From contig CM022679.1 in assembly GCA_012295275.1 (NCBI GenBank), forward strand, positions 9,102,669 to 9,166,668: a stretch of DNA of 64,000 nucleotides, read 5' to 3'. This document shows positions 36,101 to 48,859 of the stretch, one piece after another. The notes under the pieces are model-generated. The model was not told the origin of the DNA, ran no database searches, and saw nothing but the letters and a program-made list of their open reading frames with translations. Position numbers and translations under genes: made by a program. Source of the DNA: Chrysomallon squamiferum. Its lineage: Eukaryota > Mollusca > Gastropoda > Neomphalida > Peltospiridae. Numbering within the stretch: the first letter of the stretch is position 1; each line of letters opens with the position of its first letter.

Positions 36101-39100
36101 ACTGTTGGATGCCAATGGTGCACTAACTCTGACGATGCTCTGCGACTGAGGTGGGGGAGCACTGACAAGAGGTGGGGGTGGTCTCATTGACTGTACAGGC
36201 TGTGACGGTCGAGCGCTGGTCGTGTAGGTGAGCTGTGTAGGTTGTGTAGGTTGGCCAGCTCGTAACTGAGGCATTGACTGAGAGTTAACCTGCTTTGCTA
36301 CAGAAACACTCTGAGGTCTGACAGAAGACAGCTGAGTGGATGTTGCAGGAACCATGGTTAGAAGTGTTCCCGGCCGAATGTTGGGTCCAGAGGCTATAGT
36401 AACCACTTGGTAAGTTGCTCCTTGAGCAAGCTGTGGACGGTTTAAATTGTTATTGATTATCTGAGTGCCTGCTGGTGAGCTTAGCAGAATAGAGGTTCCA
36501 GAAATGGGAGCTGTCTGTCTAGGCTGTGGACCCATCTGTCGTATAACCTGCTGTGGTAACAGCTGTTGGAGAGTCGCTGGTCGAAGTTGAGAGGTATTAG
36601 CACCAGGAAGAACCTGAAGAGTCTGAACCAACTGACCTTGCTTTGACTGACTTTCGTCATCAGCTGTGAGATCTATCACTTTAGGAATACTATTTACAGA
36701 TGTCTTTGCTGTATTTTGAGGTACAGGATTTACAACCAGCAAACTGGAGCCCACTGAGTTAGGTACTACTCCTTGAAAGCGAACTGTGTCCACACGTGCA
36801 TTGTCCAGCAAACTGCGTACTGTATTGTTAGCATTGTTTAGGTGCTGAGTCAGCTGTGGCCGGACACCAGCTGATGATGGTACTGGTGGAGTGCTTGCTG
36901 TGGTTGCTGCAGTACTTATTCGCGGCATAGCTGTAGCTGTCAAGAGCTGTGAAAAGTTAATGTTTTGTAAATCATCAGATGTTCCAAATACCAAATCAGT
37001 GTAATAACTGCTACTCAAAAATTCTCAGATGTTTTTCAAGAATATACATTTTTCATTTCTTTAAATGAATCAAACAGCACAGAAGCTTTATGAGTGTTTT
37101 CTTTAAAAAGTTATATTGGTAATATTTAAATTGCTTATATGAAGAACAAAATAATTCAAATATACCTGGGTTACGTTGTTTCTGGTTGCAACTGTAGAGC
37201 TGGTAAGGGTTACAGCAGGAGAGTTTGGTTTTCCAGTTGGATTTGCTGACATGGGATTCTGACTAGCCTGTGATGACTGGGGAAGAGGTGAACTGAATGA
37301 GACACTTCCTGACTTTGGAGGCGTCTTTGCCAGTCTTTGTGCAACAGCTGACATTGTTTGCTAAAATTAAAATTACTTAATGAAATTAAATGTAACAGTG
37401 AAAATAATTTTATGAGGCAGTTTAATCTATGGCGATATTTTTAAAGAATCTTGAAAAACAAAAACAAAAAAATGAAGATCAGATTGTTTACCTTTAACTC
37501 ATCTAGTGAAACTTGTACACCCACACATTTTGAGGTAATCTGCTGGAAAATAAAAAGAAAAAAATGGTGAAATTACAGTTTATTTACTGTTACTGGGTGT
37601 GTGTCACTTTTCATATTTTCTTGCTCTGACAATGAAATATGATTGTAGGAAATAACTTTTAATCCCTGTGATAAACAGTTTCAACATATGTGCCATCAGT
37701 TTTCCCAATTCACCTGCATTGGAACAGAATAACAATTTTGGAAATGCTGTTAAATTAAGCTAGAAAGACTATATTTGTTTACATTTAAAAACAAAACAAA
37801 GAAAAAAGTTAACAAAATGAGTAACAATTTATTAATTTTGAACTCACTGAAATATATTGCTTTTATTTATTTGATCAATTTGTCAGAATTTCTGGGTGAA
37901 GGAATATCTCTTTTAGTGGATAAAGTTTCAGCAGAATCTGATGGAGCAAATGTTGTGGATAATGTAACTGACACTGATGGTACAGCAGATGCACAATTTA
38001 ACACATTTAAAATTATTGTAATGTTACTATTTTAAAACATATGCAGTTTGACAGTGTAAAATAATATGTAATATTTAATGTATAACTGCTTATTTCTAAT
38101 TGGAACTACTCAGCTGTAAGTATGGTACAGTAGGTCCATGATTTATCACCCTTAAAAAGATGTTAAACTGAGGTTCTACAGTAAAAATAATATATATTTT
38201 TCATATTTTAGTACCGAATTAACTTACTTTTAAAGCAGCTGTTGCAGCCTTTCTTTTTTCCAGTTTTTGTTTTAACACTGTAAGATCAACAACTTGTTTC
38301 TGAAGGTCCCGTGCTTCTGTTTTCCATTTATCATTAGATTCCTGCAATTCTGTTATCTTCTTCTGAAGTTGTGTCATTTCTTCATCTTTGTGAGCATTCA
38401 TGTAACTCTGGACCTTACTCCGTATTAATGCTTCCAATTCCTATTTCAATCAATCAGATAACTAAAATGTTGCTTTAATATTTCACTTTGGCAACAAATC
38501 CCAAATAAATGATTAAAATTATAAACCAAAAATCAAGAAGCAAAATACTGAAGATATTATTAACTATTATATTAAAGGAATACTTCTATGGATTCAAAAG
38601 ATGAATATTCTTGCCATAAGTTTTCATTCTGTAATAAATAAAAATATCAGATATACATCTCAATGCCTGTAAATACTGATGTTTGCTATTTTACCTGTAA
38701 ACAGGTATTGGGGGAGAACATATACATCTCCCAACAAAAAAATAATGTAAAATTACAGTGACATATTGTTATAGATTTCTGGAAGTGCAGGGAAGATAAT
38801 AATCTTTTTTTTTCTTCTAAATTTGATTTCTTTTGTTTCATACTATTCACAGATACACAAATTCAAAAGAAAATAAAGACAGATGTGTGTACAGAAGAAA
38901 ACCGAAGGAAGCTGAAATGAAAATGTATTTGATTAACTATTGTATATAAAATGGTAGACAAACTGAAAAGCACTGACAGAAAAACTCACCTTGCTGGAGA
39001 GACGGATTGTTTTTGTACTAGACTGTGATGTGGCTTGTGAAATTTTGTCATCGTCTTCATCTGAAACTGATGTCACATCATCTGCTTCTGATTTTACTTC

Positions 39101-41519
39101 ACTTGATTCACTGGGTCGAGAATCTTCTGATTCTGAGTCACTGTCAACCTGTTCAACAGTCTCGGGTGATATGCCTATCACTGAGCCCAGTTTACCTATC
39201 ACTTCATCAAGACGTGATCTCTTTGGTGGTTGCTCTGTACCAACTCCATCATCGTGCATACGTTTCTTTTCATTGGTACTCAAAAAGGTGTCATCTTGTT
39301 TGGTTGTGTCATCACAAGATTTGGTTTCGTCATGTGTTGAATTGTCTTCCAGTTCATCTGAATCAAACTCCTTACTATTTTCTTTCACTTTATCTGAAAT
39401 AAGGTCTGGATGTTTTAATTCATTATCACTGACAGAAGAAAACTCACCAGTATCCATTTTGTGAATACTGCTCTGAGTTTCACTACTGGCACTTTGGGAT
39501 GCATCATCACAAGATGATTGTTGGTCAGTGTTTGGCATGGAAGCAGATGCCAAAAATGATCCATCAGCATCCTTTTTATCATCACATTCATCTATCAAAC
39601 ATGTGTCACTCTGGTTAGAATTAGAAAGACTGTCAATATTTAGGTTATTAGAAAATTTAGATACATATGTATCTTCAGACTTTGTCATAATGAGTTGAAT
39701 TTCAGAATCTTTTGATGCATCTATAATTACAAAGAACAAATATTTTGATCCAGACGAACACTGTTAGATATTAAGAATAAATAAAAAGCAGTGTTTAGAA
39801 TAGAATCAAAAGCTATAATTTTTAACAGCTATTAAAGGATTGCAGACAACTGTCAAATACTCATTAATCATAAATCAAGCTGATATTCGTAAGGAGGTTA
39901 AATCATAATCATATTCATCAAAGGTTAAATTTGAGTTATTTTAAATTCTGGTATTAAAGATGCTTCAATTTTTCCCAAAAATTGGCACTCAAAACAAGAA
40001 ATGTTCTAACATTTAAATTGGTTATTTGTGTTTTCGAAATACAAAAACTAAATAAAATAAACTAAAAAAAAAAACATCCTTAAAAATCGGACAAAATGAG
40101 ATCCTGAGACACTGAAAATAGACATTTTATTACTAGCCTTTATTTCTATAAATAGAAACTTTATGACATCATTGAAAAAAAAAAAAAGAAAGAAAGAAAT
40201 AATGATTTATATATTATATCAGAACTACATTATGTGACATCAAAGTTCAGGTATCAAATGATATAAAAGAAAGTTTCAAGCAGCTAGTATCAAAAGCTAT
40301 TATTTAAAAAATTATCTCTGAATTTACCTGATGCATCAGCTGCTTTTTCTTCCATCCAATCTTGATCCGAGCTTTTCACAGCAGAAATCTCATTTTCTAA
40401 GGAATCTTTTGAATTTGATAGTTCATCCATTTGTGACACCAGCTCCATTTTATCACTCATCTCAGAGTCTGGCTTATCATTTACAATGTTCTGACTGTCT
40501 TCAGCATCTAAATGTATTGTATTATCCGATTTGTTTAGCTTTGGTTTCACTGTAAATTCTGAGATGCTCTCAAATAAATTATCTTTTCTAGGTGAAGGTT
40601 TTGAATCTGTCTGAACAGTTGTATCACATGACTTAACAGACGCTACACAATCCTCTGATTTACCTTTGGTGCAACTCTTGGTTGATTCAGGCGTTTTGCC
40701 CTGCTTTAGTTTGTACATTATATCTCTCATCGAATTTCGTACCTTGTCATCGATAGTTAAGGGATTGAAAGGAACATTGTCATATGAATGTTTTGGCTTA
40801 TTTTTGTCTAGAACAGCGGAGTCAGATTTTACATTTTCTGGATTTGTAGAACTTGAATCAACAGAACTATGACTAACAGAATTCACATTTGTATTTGTGT
40901 CTTTGCTACATGATAGAGTATTTTCACATATATCAGAACAATCCATGGAAGAAACACAATTATTTACAGAATGTTTGGTTTGGTGGGATACAGTATTTTT
41001 ATCTGGAAAACCAACATCCTCATCAAAACTGTCCATGCATTCATGAGTATTGTCAATATCCATATTATTGTTGGTTGTACCTTTTAGTATTGTTTTTGAG
41101 GAAGTTGATATCTCGTCAATGTCCTTTATCAATTCGTCTGTTGAAGTCTCATTATCCCTCTTCGTTGCTTCCTTTTCAGTTGATGAATTCTCGGTCAGAT
41201 CATCAATATTGTGAATTAATTCATCAGTTGACATTTCCTTGGCCTTACAGTTTGACCGTACTTTTCCATTTATAAATTTTTCTTTAAAAACATGAGATTT
41301 ATCATCTGGTGATGAAGAAATAACTAAAGGTCTTCCTAATTTGCTGGTATCTTTTGTTTCTGACAGACAATTTGGTCCACTGATGTTAGTTTCTTCTCTA
41401 CCATTTAATGCATTTAAATTTTTTATTGTTTCCTTGAAAGGATCCTTGGAGTCAGAGCAAAAGCCAGAAAGGCTCGAGCAGCTGACACTGCTGTCAACAT
41501 CTGCATTTGATACGGACAT
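33113..41519 (-). CDS. ATF7IP: Activating transcription factor 7-interacting protein (ATF7IP/MCAF1)
   Basis: Nine coding exons in order: 41519-40328, 39720-38990, 38440-38228, 37542-37492, 37360-37166, 36946-36098, 35648-35528, 34961-34845 and 33271-33113. They give about 1208 residues if one surplus base is discounted (human 1270). Residues 1-640 are acidic, Ser/Asp-rich and disordered, with a basic nuclear-localisation-like stretch ([16 protein letters not shown]). Residues 642-712 form a heptad-rich coiled coil. VIDLTADDE (about 884-892) is a SUMO-interacting motif in a Gln/Pro/Thr-rich region. The C-terminus is an FN3 domain ending in [15 protein letters not shown] and [20 protein letters not shown]. 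In vertebrates ATF7IP stabilises SETDB1 in the nucleus and binds SUMO and, via FN3, MBD1, for H3K9 methylation and silencing. Exon 8 has TAA at 34926-34924, caused by one extra base between GIVLSW and SYQLYAY. The acceptor at 41553-41552 shows a 5' UTR exon lies upstream. Confidence 0.93.
33796..34608. mobile_element. Non-autonomous fold-back DNA transposon (MITE-like)
   Basis: An 813-bp element has long inverted repeats (about 33796-34032 and 34331-34608) and ends GGGTCATT...AATGACCC. It is flanked by ATTA on both sides (33792-33795 and 34609-34612), a probable 4-bp target-site duplication. Arms match closely: CTTAGAACCCTCATATCTCA against TGAGATATGAGGGTTCTAAG. A T-run interrupts the right arm near 34567. 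No transposase is present. It sits in the last intron of ATF7IP. The GGG end resembles PIF/Harbinger elements, but those usually make 3-bp TWA duplications, so the superfamily is open. Confidence 0.88.
34215..34280 (+). promoter_or_regulatory. Cluster of AGGTCA half-sites inside the fold-back element
   Basis: Five perfect AGGTCA hexamers (34215, 34226, 34255, 34267 and 34275) plus one CGGTCA lie on the same strand within 66 bp. Several have the extended TCAAGGTCA form, and the last two are a direct repeat with 2-bp spacing. AGGTCA is the nuclear-receptor half-site; TCAAGGTCA is the monomer site of SF-1/ERR-type receptors. A CACGTG E-box overlaps the second copy. Function is not shown; it may only be a feature of the element's centre. 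Confidence 0.5.
35742..35895 (+). repeat. Intronic direct repeat, copy 1
   Basis: About 150 bp starting TCTGGTGGAGCAAATGTTGT recurs at 37937-38077 in another ATF7IP intron. Both copies share ACAGCAGATGCACAATTTAA and TATTGTAATGTTACTATTTT. Copy 1 follows an acceptor-like TTTTGTTCAG, and both hold a short open frame on the plus strand. Confidence 0.8.
37937..38077 (+). repeat. Intronic direct repeat, copy 2
   Basis: Partner of 35742-35895, in the ATF7IP intron between exons 3 and 4. Its open frame extends further upstream (to about 37816) with [20 protein letters not shown]. The coding-strand differences between copies mostly change the residue, which argues against a selected protein. Confidence 0.8.
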
Positions 41520-43250
41520 ATTCTCAGATTATTTCAGACTTTATTTGGTATCTGGAGAAAAAAAAAAAAATTATTTTAATATTTATATATAATCTGAAAT
41601 CTTAAAATGCATTTTTGATAATCTTTAAAAAGCAGTAGAAAAAAAGTAATAAATAAATAAATAAATAATTATAAAAACAAAACAATGACAATCCAATGTC
41701 ATTTATGTTATTTGGACTATTATTTATATGTGTTTTATTGACATGGTATATAAAAGACACATGGATTAATTATCCTAGTTGAGAGATATTTTAATAGGAC
41801 ATTAACAATAGTTATTTAATCAAATATATTTGTAATTTCAGTAATGATACACATACACAGACATAAAGTACTTGAAGCAGTGAATAATAAATGAAAAGCA
41901 ATTGTACATCGAAACATATTGTGTTACACATTCCTCCCGATCTTAAATTTAACTGAAAGTACGGTTGTGCCGAAAACAAAATGGCGTACTTCGGTAAAAC
42001 ATTTAAAATATATAATAATTTTCAAATAATCGATCTGATCTAAAAATCAAGCTTTAAAATCCTAAAGTACATTTTATATAACACATATATACTCATTTAA
42101 CTTAATCACATAATTCGAAAAATTCACTATCTTCGATTTGGAACAAAGACTTAAATTAAAATTGTCCTGTTCATATCTATATATATCCAGTATTTGTCCT
42201 TTGGTATACTTCACATGCATTTTTTGCATCACGAATTCCATGTTGTAAAAGAACAACAAAACTATTAGCATGTATTTTATTTTAATAAGCAAACCTTCAA
42301 ATTATGATGGTAAAAGGTTTTTTGAAACTGAATCTAATTTATATTTGGGTTAAAACCTAGCAAAGTGTAAAGAATGCGCCTCCAGTATAATGCGACCCGT
42401 AAATATTTTACAGCTTCAGTTATTACGAAGTATCGCTAAACCTAACTGATAATGTTTTATTTATTTATTTATTTTTAAAAGTCCAATTATAAATATGTTC
42501 TTTTTTCACACTTCACATGTGCTAATATAAAATAATGTAAAAATAATGTAGCTGTATCAAGATATACGCATGCGCACACTGCAAACAATAACATGAACAA
42601 GCTCAGCATTAGTTACAATAATAATAATAAAAATAAATAAATAAATAAAATCCACCATGAAATTTATATCCGCCGTCTTCTAGAATTTATTATACTCAAT
42701 ATACGACCACTAGTTAATGGCAGAAATAAAAATCGCAAGTGAAAAAATCAACAACAAATGCGCCCTCTGCCCTATAATTGTAGACAGCCCTGTTAAGCTT
42801 TCACATATTAGAAATATTTATACACTCACAAACAATAACATCGACAGACATTTATCATCATATACGAAACGTATATATCTTTAAATTACATGTATGTAAA
42901 TAAAAAAATCGTCAGATACCCTTATTTGACAGGACCGACAACTCTAAGTTAAAACTAAACTGTGTTACACACATAGGTATCGTCCCTCATTAACATCAGA
43001 AATATTAATTAAAATGCCTTTGGTTACTTACTCATCAGTGTGTCACAGAATGTCACGTAAATTAGATAATAAAGTAACAAGTCGTTTAGTGAAGAACTAG
43101 AATGTGCCTGTTCGTGGGTATTGTTTGGTGGGGCGTTATGTGCCTGTAAACCTCATCCGTGTTGTCCTGAATGGAAGATAAAAATGTCTGTCGCGGTTAC
43201 ATTAATCTTATTAATTATTACCGACAGTTTTGTCAGCACATGTTAAATGG
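41520..43250. promoter_or_regulatory. Upstream region of ATF7IP, probable 5' UTR exon and promoter
   Basis: The ATF7IP start exon begins with an acceptor, so the promoter lies further right. A good minus-strand donor (GA|GTAAGTAACC) at 43032/43031 is a candidate end for the non-coding first exon. A YY1-like AAAATGGCG occurs at about 41978. Neither is decisive. No coding sequence was found. Confidence 0.3.
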
Positions 43251-43360
43251 AGAACGATCAGCGCACAGACAATAAACAACTAGTGGACATTTCTATTATA
43301 CCATAAAAATCTGTTGAAGATAACAAAAAACTGTCTATTTTGTGTAGTTTTACGGTTGTG

Positions 43361-43393
<33 letters not shown>

Positions 43394-43888
43394 AAATTTT
43401 ATTTATTAATGTCGACCAGTCATAGTTAATAACAAAATATAACAATTAAACTGTACTGTTACCGGTCTTTTTTTAATCTCTTCGAACTACTGTTTAATCA
43501 GCATTAGATCAATAAGTAGACGCTCCAAGGCCGGCCAAAAACTGTCAGTTTACTGAACTTTGACCTACTTTCGAGTTTTCAAAAGTTACATAACATGCGT
43601 TCTTGATACATTTTACAAAATAAACGTTTATCTTTTGTATGTACCTCTATGACTGCACAACATACGCAGTTTGAACAGAATGACGTCCAACGTGTCCTCG
43701 TAGCCATTTCCGGGCAATGCGTTGTTTCAAGCCTGGGTCAGAAATCCTTCTTAAAATAACACCAGTGGCAAACGCAGTTGACCTTGAGCATGATTTGCAT
43801 TTCCCAAATCCCTATTTATTATTATTATTTTTTAATCGCATTTTATTTATTTAATTTTAAATCAGTGTTAGCATAAGTGTATAGAGTG

Positions 43889-43919
<31 letters not shown>

Positions 43920-44220
43920 GGCTGAAAAGTAAATTACAATTTGGAACAATTGCTTTTGAAGACATGGATCTCATTTGAAATATTAAACCCGATACTTTTC
44001 CTAAAAACACGTTATCTCATATATCGCACAAGGCGACTTTTAGAGTAAAAAATATTTTATTTTTTATTTTATTATTATTTTAATTTACCCAAAGTCTGAA
44101 AGCATTTCAGCTGAAGGTGGGAACAATTTTTTGCACTGTAGATTAGTTAAATTTCAACTACATATTAGTGAAAGAAACGCGCGGAAAAAAACAACCCCCC
44201 CAAAAAAACACCCCCATTTA

Positions 44221-44465
44221 TTTTTTTATGATGCCTGCAATTACATTATACGGGTAAAAGATAACATTAAAATGTATGCTTCTGATAATTTCCCAAACAG
44301 AAAATAAACAAACAAATAAATAAATAATAACTTCCCCTCCCCCAAAACTGCTGCTTTTTATTATGCCTGCAACTACATTATACAGGTAAAAGATAACAGT
44401 AAAATGTATGCTTCTGAAAATTTCCCAAACAGAAAATAATAAATTAATAAATAAATAAATAGTTT
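44221..44465 (+). repeat. Two-copy tandem duplication of about 125 bp
   Basis: Both copies contain ATGCCTGCAA(T/C)TACATTATA, GTAAAAGATAAC and AAAATGTATGCTTCTGA(T/A)AA then TTTCCCAAACAGAAAATAA (about 44231-44304 and 44363-44438). They are separated by AAATAAATAA and C-rich filler. Confidence 0.8.
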
Positions 44466-44728
44466 AAGAATATCTACAGTTTCTACTGTTAGAAAATTTA
44501 ATATACTGCTTGAAATGTGATGTTAAAAACGTATAATTGTAATATAAATAAATATATATATGGATCATACATTGTTTTAAAAAAAAAAAAAAAAATTGTG
44601 CTACCTTTCTCATGACAATAAAATAAATAAATAAATAAAAAAAGTGATGTGTACAGCTGTTCGGTCCACCTTGTACGTGATGACGTGTTTGCTACAGTAG
44701 TGAATGGCGAAACAAACAAACAAAAAAA

Positions 44729-44929
44729 GGTACTATTTTACTGTTACTGTGTTATAAGTGTAACTATCTATGAGATGTCTCTAGAAACAAAGAAAGGTAC
44801 TATTTTACTGTTACTGTGTTATAAGTGTAACTATCTATGAGATGTCTCTAGAAACAAAGAAAGGTACTATTTTACTGTTACTGTGTTATAAGTGTAACTA
44901 TCTATGAGATGTCTCTAGAAACAAAGAAA
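44729..44929 (+). repeat. Three exact 67-bp tandem repeats
   Basis: GGTACTATTTTACTGTTACT starts at 44729, 44796 and 44863, a period of exactly 67 bp. Each unit ends in GTCTCTAGAAACAAAGAAA. The three copies look essentially identical, so the expansion is recent or homogenised. Confidence 0.9.
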
Positions 44930-47900
44930 GTTACAATTTGAAAGTGTATTTATTATTATTATTATTTATTTATTTTTATCATTTATGAATATCAGTAAAG
45001 GGACATTTTAATTTTGACTCTTTTACACATTTGACGTATTTTGGATTCGTATCAGAGTCGGAAATTTTCATAATACCAGTTTCAAAAATGATTTTTTGTT
45101 TATTTTGGAATTTTTTTTTTTTTTTGCCAGAAGTAGTATGCCCGTACACTGGAAAGATGAGGTGAAAAAATATAAAATAAAATAATATAAAATAAGATGA
45201 AATATATATATATTCCAACTATTTTTATTCACCTTGATTCATCTCTTTGTTTGAAAGTTTATTATTATTATTAATTATTAATTTTTTTTTTTTTTTTAAA
45301 TTGATCTAATATTATTTTAAACAACTGTTGTCACGGTCATCCAATATTTTAATTTATCATTTGTTTAAAATTTAATTTTATAATTCATAAATTAAATGCC
45401 GAAAGCCTAGCCTTTCACAGTTTACGTTTTATGTTTTTCTTTCTTTCTTTTTCTTTTTTGTGTTTGTGGGTGTGCGCGTGATTATGCAACTGAAGTTCTT
45501 GTTACCTTACGGAAAAGTTACAATTTGATATTAACATTTGCTGCATATTCGAAATAACAGGTAATCCTTTCCTATTTTATTTTAATTTTCAACTTCCCGA
45601 CTTATTAATGATAAAAACAACAATAATCTTGCTTTATAAATTTTTTAGATGAGTTAATTTCTTTTTGTAAATCAACCATAATTTGTGTGGCTTGTTTTCA
45701 CTGATATCCGATAATATATTATTTTCTTTCACATTGTGCTTACATGGAGCCTTTTAATTTTAGCTTGCTTTCAAATTTACTTATTATAATGAATAGTCAG
45801 TGTCATAAACACTAAACTATGAATTTAAAAACACAAACACAAACAAACCGCGCCTCCCGCCCTCTAAAAAATGTAAACCAACCATTAACAAAATCATTTA
45901 TTAGCCGAGTTTGAAAAATCATCATGCTTCATTCACTGAAAACATATTCTGAGTGAGAGAAAGAAAAGATAGACAGACAGACAGACAGACATATAGATCA
46001 ATTTAAACAACAGTTTCTAGTTTATGTCCAATTTGTGTACTATTATGAGTTTATTAGCTATCCTCTGGCATTTTTTTTTTTTTTTTTTTTTTTTTTTGTT
46101 GAAATTATCGTATTTTCTGTCTATATAGTACATAGAGCAACATATGCAAAATCGTGAACTATACACTACTGTTACTGTCACCCCTATTTCCTAAAAGACA
46201 TTTTCATTACCGCAAAGAACACTATATTTGTAACTTAAGCATTATTTCCACGTACAAGGTTATCTATGTTCCGCCAAGGTATCACGTGGCCTCAATCGAT
46301 AACGATGGTAAATGTAGCCGACCAATGAACGCGTTCGAGGCGAATGGCTGACACTAAGTTAAAACTTGTTGTCAAAATGCTTTTCTTACAAGAACTCTGA
46401 AATTACAAATTATCAAAATATCATTTTTATTAGCAATAAATCAGTATAAAAGATGTATGCATGACAACCTATCTGTTATGCATAAAAGGTGTCGGAATAT
46501 TTACTAACGATTTAAATTCATCCTCTTTCAGAATTATCCTTTAGCAAGTCTAGCAGTGATATAGTCACTAAAGAGCAGCATACTACAGATAAATTAGCAG
46601 TTTTGCAGCACAAAATGGTTTTAAGAATAGACGTATTTAAATCTAGAACAGATAAATAATAATGCTCATTGTTTCTATATCAGGTGTTAAAACAATGATC
46701 ATATCACATAACAGCAAAGCTTTTGATCGTTGAATTAGATATCTGGGGTGAAAAAAAGAACAATAGAGAAAGAAGCAGTTTGTTAATAGAATGATTCGAA
46801 TCATATTGTTATTATATTATAATTTATTTTATTTAACTATCATATAATTTTAAAATATATTATTTATTTTATTGATTTAGTTTTATTTATCACTTTCATT
46901 TCTTTCGTTTTTTTTAAATGTTTGTCATTTGCTGACTCGCATCATATTTATTTGGCTAGTTTTGTTGCTGAAAACTAAATCTGAAGTTGTTGGCTATAAC
47001 CATCAACAGCACATGATTCAAAAATTATAAACTGTAGGTCAGTGTTTCTTTTAGCAAAAAAAAAAAAAAAAAAATGTTTGCCTAAGTGACGTCACAAGGC
47101 ATCAACCGTAAACAACAAACCATTACAATGATCACGCGGGCAAATCGTCCAATAGGACGAGGTATGTTGTAGGGGCGATTTCAAGAGTACGAAGTTTATT
47201 AAAACGAGGCATGGTGTTGACATCAAAGACTGACATTTTTAAAACAAACAAAGATTTCAGCAATATATTACTTATATAATTTTTGAATGGCTGTAGTCAC
47301 AAATATCTTTTGGCGTTAGTATTTTCACCGTTCATATCTACTGTAAGATTAAAAATGTGACTGTGATTCAGAAATGCATTTTTTTTTTAAATATAAATTC
47401 TGATTTTTAAATTATCTACATCGTATAAGCAAGGTGTTTCCTCATTATATTATAAAATTATTACCAGAAATTATGTTTACAGATCGTATAAAAATAAAAT
47501 AACAGAAATTTATTAAATGAAGAAAAAATATTGAAACCAAACTCTATCAATGCAGCAATAATATTATTTTCCCATGCAATTTACTACTAATTAAAAAATA
47601 AAATAATTAGTCGAACGTGTCATTATTTATTTTCCATCACCCACGTGTTTACTTGTTTTTGTTTTAATTCCAAATAGGCTGAAATAAAATTCCATCAGTA
47701 ACTAACCAATTACCGAAATTTAATATCACGATGCCTTGTCATTTCCAAACACGCACGATTAGGAACCAGACATCCGGGCAACTGCTATACATTATCATAT
47801 TCAGTGAGGCACTAATCCGGATATAAAGAAAGAAAGAACAAAAAAATAATAATGTGTCAGAAGGAAGGAAAAGAGGACTGCAATAAATTGGCCACTAGTA

Positions 47901-48820
47901 AATCAAAGCAATACAATACATATAACAAACCTCATAAATTACACTTATAAAAATAAATTACTTATTCTTGAATAAAGCACGTGAAATGAGTCATCATAAA
48001 TATTAATTCGACAAGCGTCCAGTCTACTTTGTGTACAGTTCGGGTACGATTTTTTTTTTTTTTTTTTTTTTTTAAAACCTTAGATATTGAGCTCAAACTC
48101 TTAAATGAATTATGAGCTATTGCATAAGCTCATCTATCATTTGTTACTATAAAACAATAAACACCGAGTGTAATGTTATTTAAAATGTCTCAAGATTTCG
48201 AACACTGGTGTTTTTTTGTTTGAGTTTTAACAGCTGTCCCAATACTACCACCAGTTCTAAACAACTGTTCATAAGCTCATTATATCCTCCAATGAAAATC
48301 TCCATTCTGAAATAAAGTGGATAAAAGTTGTTTTTTGTTCGTTTTTTTTTAACACCAATATTCTTTAAATACTCACAAAACAGACTTTACGATTTTAAAA
48401 ATTCTAACATCGCCGGATTTCCAATACATGCACTTTGTAATAAAAATTCATAATCAGCCAACTGAACTCGATAACATAAATTTGTTTAACCAAATCTTGT
48501 TTGAGCATCTAATCAATAAAAATAAAATTAAATCAATGCTAACAAAATCTCTTTCATGAAGCTAAACATTTTTTTTTTTTTTATTTATTATTATTTTTTT
48601 TTTTTTCGGTTGTTATTGTTTTTAAGTTTTATGAAATGTACATTCATTTCAAGCATACCTCCGTTCACATTGTCTCCGATGAAAAAAGATGACAGGATAT
48701 AAATATTCGATGTCACTATCAGTTTTTTAATACACTAACTTCTTGTATTATAATTATACGTATCATCGTATACAACAATAATATGTATGATTCATGTTGA
48801 AAACACAGAACTTGCTGTTT

Positions 48821-48859
<39 letters not shown>

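Noticed and set aside
36947-37018. Upstream methionine start ([10 protein letters not shown]) for the large ATF7IP exon
   Set aside because: The acceptor TTTTCACAG at 36947 fits the phase of the preceding exon, so this piece is intron.
38991-39464. 157-codon open frame on the plus strand, Ser/Asp-rich
   Set aside because: It is antisense to ATF7IP exon 2; the minus-strand frame has matching splice sites and phase, and the plus frame is its shadow.
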